64,000 bases of DNA, from assembly GCF_001424835.1 (NCBI RefSeq), contig NZ_LMCQ01000001.1:342284-406283 (forward strand), given 5' to 3'. A program made the position numbers and the translations under genes. Shown here in pieces: positions 60,419 to 64,000 of this stretch (position 1 is its first letter; the number at the start of each line of letters is the position of its first letter). The stretch comes from Variovorax sp. Root318D1 (lineage in GTDB: Bacteria > Pseudomonadota > Gammaproteobacteria > Burkholderiales > Burkholderiaceae_C). The notes under the pieces were generated by a model, which was not told where the DNA came from, made no database searches, and saw only the letters and a list, made by a program, of their open reading frames with translations.

Positions 60419-61960
60419 ATGCTCGAACTCGACGAATACCTGAAGAGGATACTCACGGCCCGTGTGTACGACGTGGCCGTGGAAACCCCTTTGCAGCCTG
60501 CCAGAGAGTTGTCGAGTCGGCTCGGCAATCAGGTTCTCCTGAAGCGCGAAGACCAGCAGGCCGTGTTCAGCTTCAAGCTCCGAGGCGCCTACAACAAGAT
60601 CGCACAGTTGTCGCCCGAGGAGATGCGTCGCGGGGTGATCTGTGCTTCTGCGGGTAACCATGCTCAAGGTGTCGCACTTGCCGCGCGGCGCTTGGGCGCG
60701 ACTGCAGTCATCGTCATGCCTGTTACCGCGCCACGAGTCAAGATCGAGGCGGTCAAGGGACTGGGGGGCACCGTGGTGCTGCACGGGGAGAGCTACGCCG
60801 AGGCGTACGCTCATGCCCTGGAACTACAGGAGGCAGAGGGGTTGACGTTTGTGCATCCGTTCGACGACCCCGATGTGATCGCCGGGCAAGGCACGGTAGG
60901 GATGGAGATCCTGACGCAGCATCAGGCGCCGCTGCACGCCGTGTTCGTGCCAGTCGGCGGCGGCGGGTTGATCGCTGGCGTCGCTGCGTACGTCAAGGCG
61001 GTCCGCCCGGAGGTTCAAGTGATCGGGGTGCAGACCATCGACTCGGATGCCATGGCGCGATCGGCTCTAGCTCGCAAACGCGTCACACTGGACGACGTGG
61101 GCTTGTTCTCGGATGGAACAGCCGTGAAGCAGGTGGGCGCGGAGACCTTTCGCATCGCCAGCAGCCTTGTGGACGACTATGTCACGGTGGATACGGACGC
61201 CATCTGTGCGGCGATCAAGGATGTATTCACCGACACTCGCAGCATCGTGGAACCGGCCGGGGCGCTGGCAGTGGCCGCCGTGAAGCAGTACGTCAAACAG
61301 CGAAAGACGCGCGGAGAGACGTATGTAGCCATTCTCAGCGGCGCCAACATGAACTTCGACAGGCTCCGGTTCGTTGCAGAACGGGCGGAGATCGGTGAAG
61401 AGCGGGAGGGCCTGCTCGCGGTCACGCTTCCCGAATCACCTGGAAGCCTGTTGCGCCTGTGCAAGACCATCGAAGCCCTGTCCGGCCCCGCCCGCAGCAT
61501 CACGGAACTCAAGTACCGTGTATGCGACGCCGAGAATGCCTCGGTGCTGGTCGGGCTGACGATCCACTCCGCAGGGGAAACGGCACGCGTTGCGGAAGTC
61601 CTGACGCAGGCTCGCTTCTCCGCCCAAGATCTGACGCACGATGAACTGGCCAAGGAGCACATGCGGCACATGGTGGGCGGGCGCTCGCCGCTCGCTGCGG
61701 GCGAGCGTGTGATGCAGTTCGTCTTTCCGGAGCGTCCGGGTGCCTTGATGCAATTTCTCTCGTCATTGCCGCCCAACTGGAACATCACGATGTTCCACTA
61801 CCGCAACCAAGGCGCCGACTATGGCCGGGTGTTGGTTGGCCTGCAGGCGCCCAGCCCGGACGAGGACGATTTCCACCGTGTTCTAGAGAGAGTTGGCTAT
61901 CCGCATGAGGAGCTCACGTCCGTTCCTTCATACCGGCTTTTCCTGGGACCACGCAGCTAA
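60419..61960 (+). CDS. ilvA: Threonine ammonia-lyase (threonine dehydratase), biosynthetic type
   Basis: 513 residues; PLP lysine K53 in FSFKLRGAYNK, the Gly-rich phosphate loop VPVGGGGLIAG and a C-terminal regulatory part with two ACT-like repeats (GLLAVTLPESPGSLLRLC; ERVMQFVFPERPGALMQFL). Deaminates threonine or serine. In this block it may act on the amino acids released by the hydrolases rather than on isoleucine synthesis; a core ilvA probably exists elsewhere. Confidence 0.9.
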   Translation: MLELDEYLKRILTARVYDVAVETPLQPARELSSRLGNQVLLKREDQQAVFSFKLRGAYNKIAQLSPEEMRRGVICASAGNHAQGVALAARRLGATAVIVMPVTAPRVKIEAVKGLGGTVVLHGESYAEAYAHALELQEAEGLTFVHPFDDPDVIAGQGTVGMEILTQHQAPLHAVFVPVGGGGLIAGVAAYVKAVRPEVQVIGVQTIDSDAMARSALARKRVTLDDVGLFSDGTAVKQVGAETFRIASSLVDDYVTVDTDAICAAIKDVFTDTRSIVEPAGALAVAAVKQYVKQRKTRGETYVAILSGANMNFDRLRFVAERAEIGEEREGLLAVTLPESPGSLLRLCKTIEALSGPARSITELKYRVCDAENASVLVGLTIHSAGETARVAEVLTQARFSAQDLTHDELAKEHMRHMVGGRSPLAAGERVMQFVFPERPGALMQFLSSLPPNWNITMFHYRNQGADYGRVLVGLQAPSPDEDDFHRVLERVGYPHEELTSVPSYRLFLGPRS

Positions 61961-62096
61961 AGGCACGATCAGACGTCGCCCGGTGCCCGTGCGAGCCCCG
62001 ACTTGTGCGGGGGCCGAGTAACTCGGGTCAAGGTTCGGAAACGCCTCAGTGTCTCTCTTCGCCAATTTTCATCAGCGTCATAACACCTTGATCTAT

Positions 62097-62927
62097 ATGG
62101 CAAACCGTACATCTATAAAACAAGTGATCCTCTTCGTTGGCGGCGGCCAAATGGCATCAGCCTTGATTGGAGCGTTACTGAAGGATGACTGGCCTGCCGA
62201 CAGCATCGTGGTGCTTGATCCTTCGGTTGCGCAACGTGCGACTATTTCTGAGACTTTTGGAGTTCGCACGCTGCCAGAACCTCATGAGGAATTGGGAGCG
62301 GCAACGACAGTTATATGGGCCGTCAAGCCGCAGGTGTTGGCTGACGCTATGCGGCAGGTTCTTCCACACTTGTCGGATCCGCTGCATATCAGCATTGCAG
62401 CAGGTGTCAGATCAGACACTCTGGCGCAACACGCCCGTTCCGATCGGATCATTCGAGTAATGCCCAACACCTCCGTCCTGGTCGGCGCAGGCGTTTGTGG
62501 CATGTGTGCTGGCCGGAACGCGAAATCTGAAGACAAAGCTCTTGCTGAAGCAATACTTACCCCGACGGGGTATTACTTCTGGGTCCAATGCGACGACCAG
62601 CTGGACGCCGTCACAGCCGTCAGTGGCAGTGGTCCGGCATACGTATTCCACTTCATGTCCGCCTTTCAAAAGGCGGCGCAAGCAATCGGCTTCGATGAAA
62701 GCACGTCGCGTGAGCTTGTGCTACAGGTCGTTGGTGGTGCAGTGAAACAAGCCAGTTCAAGCCAACATTCTTTTGATACGCTTCAACAAAACGTGACGTC
62801 AAAAAGAGGAACAACCGAAGCCGCGATTGCCGTGCTAAACGAGTCTGGCACAGCTTCCGCCTTAAATTGCGCTGTTCGGGCCGCGAAAGAAAGGGCGACA
62901 GCGCTCGCTGATGAGCTGTCCCGCTAA
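62097..62927 (+). CDS. proC: Pyrroline-5-carboxylate reductase
   Basis: 276 residues; Rossmann fold VGGGQMASALIGALL and the P5CR signature (DAVTAVSGSGPAYVFHFMSAFQKAA, TSKRGTTEAAI). Reduces pyrroline-5-carboxylate to proline with NAD(P)H. Codon use is plainly less G/C-biased than its neighbours, so it arrived separately. No good ribosome site precedes ATG at 62097. A core proC is expected elsewhere, so this may serve a side function or be idle. Confidence 0.88.
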   Translation: MANRTSIKQVILFVGGGQMASALIGALLKDDWPADSIVVLDPSVAQRATISETFGVRTLPEPHEELGAATTVIWAVKPQVLADAMRQVLPHLSDPLHISIAAGVRSDTLAQHARSDRIIRVMPNTSVLVGAGVCGMCAGRNAKSEDKALAEAILTPTGYYFWVQCDDQLDAVTAVSGSGPAYVFHFMSAFQKAAQAIGFDESTSRELVLQVVGGAVKQASSSQHSFDTLQQNVTSKRGTTEAAIAVLNESGTASALNCAVRAAKERATALADELSR

Positions 62928-62969
62928 CAGCTCACGCGAACACAGAGAAGCATTTAAGGCATCACGCGA

Positions 62970-63063
62970 TCACGCCACGCGGCCGCCGTCCACTGGCATT
63001 GCCACGCTTGTGGTAAAGGCGGCGGCGTCGTTGAGAAGATAGGGCAGGGCCACGACGATCCCT
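62970..63063 (-). pseudogene. C-terminal fragment of a short-chain dehydrogenase/reductase
   Basis: Reads IVVALPYLLNDAAAFTTSVAMPVDGGRVA and a stop, the standard SDR ending (LxSDxASFVTGxxxPVDGG). RLGEPEG, the usual preceding segment, is present but one frame off, so an indel lies near 63063. The part upstream is TraG-like, not SDR. Confidence 0.65.
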
Positions 63064-63089
63064 CGGGCTCACCGAGGCGGTCATGGGTG

Positions 63090-63260
63090 GCTCCGGCGTG
63101 GACCACGGCCGAGCCGGGCCACGACAGCAGCGTGGGCACCACGAGGCCCACGGCCTTGCCAGATCGTGTCGGGACGAAGCCCATCACGTGTCCTGGTCCG
63201 TCGTGGCGCACATAGCCGTCACGGGCCGGCCGTCTATTTGCAGAAATGTGTTCGTTAGGA
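63090..63260 (-). pseudogene. Fragment of TraG/VirD4 conjugation coupling protein
   Basis: Reads GYVRHDGPGHVMGFVPTRSG followed by KAVGLVVPTLLSWPGSAVVH. TraG proteins have YLRHDGPEHVL, then the Walker A block APTRSGKGVGLV and PTLLSWPGSAVVHD. The next residues are no longer TraG, and the frame passes into the SDR remnant. Only the nucleotide-binding tip survives, so it is a relic of a conjugative element. Confidence 0.7.
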
Positions 63261-63549
63261 CCCGGCGCTAAGTCGTTGACCTAGAACGAACCGGTATTTC
63301 CGAGTGAACAGTTTCGTCGCGCATTTCTTGTCACAAATCCGTTCGTCGGATGTCGCTCTCGCAAATTGTGTTCGCGAGATACCGCATGGGACTTGTCGCG
63401 ACGTCTTCACGCTTCACTTGCGGGCGCTGATTAGGGCACGATGCCGCGCGGAATGGGCAGATACCTGCCGCCGGGACGGCCTTCAACGAAGTTTTGATGA
63501 CCCAGTGGCCCGGTGGATGGGGGGCACTCCGAATAACAACCAGCAGTAG
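63261..63549. other. Intergenic region, no gene recognised
   Basis: About 290 bp. An 81-residue ORF (63304-63549, plus) has no family resemblance and probably lies in decayed DNA of the same relic. No promoter or RNA element seen. Confidence 0.4.
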
Positions 63550-64000
63550 TTATCCGCGGGTTATCCCGGCGGGTTTCTTCGCCCTTTTCGCGGCGCGCTG
63601 CCGCTGCAAGGCGCGTGCCGGGGCTACGTCGTGCTGGCTCGCCCGCAGGGTGAAATCGCACGTCTTGACCGCCAGCTCGACGATGCGCGCCAGCGCGGGG
63701 CTGACGTTGTCGCGCCGGTAGACCGCGCTGTACACCAGCGGCGGCGGCATCGGATCGCTCTTCACAACGCGCAGCAGGCCGCTCCGGATGTCTGGTCGCA
63801 CATAGTCGAGCGCCTGCTGGCTCAGGCCGAAGCCGCTGATGGTCAGTTCACGCAGGACGGTCGTGCTGTTCGTCAGCATGACCTTGCCGAAGCGAAAGCC
63901 GTGCTCCGCGCGCCAGGCTTCGTAAAACCTGTTCTTCGAGGCGCCCACGGGCTGCTCGATCACGGGGTAGTCGGCAAACTCGTGCGGCTTCAGTGCGCGG
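63550..64000 (-). CDS. LysR-family regulator, C-terminal part (5' end outside window)
   Basis: About 149 codons: the second half of a LysR substrate-binding domain (VMLTNSTTVLRELTISGFGLSQQALDYVRPDIRSGLLRVVKSDPMPPPLVYSAVYRRDNVSPALARIVELAVKTC). The helix-turn-helix lies beyond base 64000. A basic tail (RQRAAKRAKKPAG) follows the domain. Targets unknown. Confidence 0.85.
   Translation of the reverse strand, partial: RALKPHEFADYPVIEQPVGASKNRFYEAWRAEHGFRFGKVMLTNSTTVLRELTISGFGLSQQALDYVRPDIRSGLLRVVKSDPMPPPLVYSAVYRRDNVSPALARIVELAVKTCDFTLRASQHDVAPARALQRQRAAKRAKKPAGITRG

Noticed and set aside
63304-63549. 81-residue plus-strand ORF near the TraG relic
   Set aside because: No ribosome site, no family resemblance, lies in evidently decayed DNA.
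1-64000. CRISPR arrays, tRNA/rRNA genes, complete IS elements or prophage
   Set aside because: No regularly spaced repeats, tRNA-like cloverleaf features, transposase or phage structural genes were seen on reading both strands.

Overview
The window is G+C-rich (mid-60s % by eye) with dense short operons, many LysR, IclR, AraC and MocR regulators each beside a catabolic cluster, and four orphan Bug/TctC periplasmic receptors. Together with a NagG/NagH-type oxygenase and a C/G-rich intergenic REP hairpin, this points to a metabolically versatile betaproteobacterium of the Burkholderiales, most like Comamonadaceae such as Variovorax. That is inference from gene style; there is no rRNA or tRNA in the window.

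Layout. 0-3.6 kb: a three-component Rieske ring hydroxylase (large, small, ferredoxin, reductase, the last cut by the window edge), divergent from a NahR-like LysR gene. 3.6-8.6 kb: IclR regulator, divergent metallo-hydrolase, REP hairpin, FAD aromatic hydroxylase, DUF2783 protein and Bug receptor. 8.6-14.2 kb: a barrel-type stress-like protein, a glycine-rich lipoprotein, and a LysR / Bug / zinc alcohol dehydrogenase cluster. 14.2-20.1 kb: a histidine kinase/response regulator pair with a phased operator array, a secreted SnoaL-like protein, TerC and DUF3422 membrane proteins, and small hypotheticals. 20.3-23.9 kb: a two-subunit isoquinoline-oxidoreductase-type molybdenum enzyme and a divergent Crp/Fnr regulator.

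24.0-32.0 kb: an AcoR-like sigma-54 activator divergent from a run of genes for an alpha/beta hydrolase, an MHS transporter, a CobW GTPase, cobalt-type nitrile hydratase (beta, alpha, accessory protein) and a NiCoT-family cobalt transporter. A class I cobalamin riboswitch follows directly, on the same strand, with no obvious B12 or cobalt gene behind it. 32.2-38.7 kb: AraC/GyrI regulator, secreted hydrolase, a cupin gene stub, a hipBA toxin-antitoxin pair with 26-bp spaced repeats, and a LysR/DHA2 efflux pair. 38.9-40.8 kb: small orphan genes and a frameshifted remnant. 40.8-49.8 kb: a LysR-controlled NIPSNAP / cupin / Bug / carboxymuconolactone-decarboxylase-like cluster, then an AraC gene and a PaoABC-type periplasmic aldehyde oxidoreductase.

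49.9-63.3 kb: a block for peptide-, amide- and amino-acid-like compounds (N-acyl-D-amino-acid deacylase, Bug, NTF2-like, gamma-glutamyltransferase-like, PNPOx-like, amidase, MocR regulator, Asp/Glu racemase-like, threonine dehydratase, pyrroline-5-carboxylate reductase). A decayed ArdC-like fragment lies at its left edge, and a TraG coupling-protein fragment joined to a short-chain-dehydrogenase tail lies at its right edge, so it looks like an island left by a conjugative element. The repeated motif AAGTGGCC occurs in two intergenic regions of this block and probably marks the MocR regulon. The window ends inside another LysR gene.
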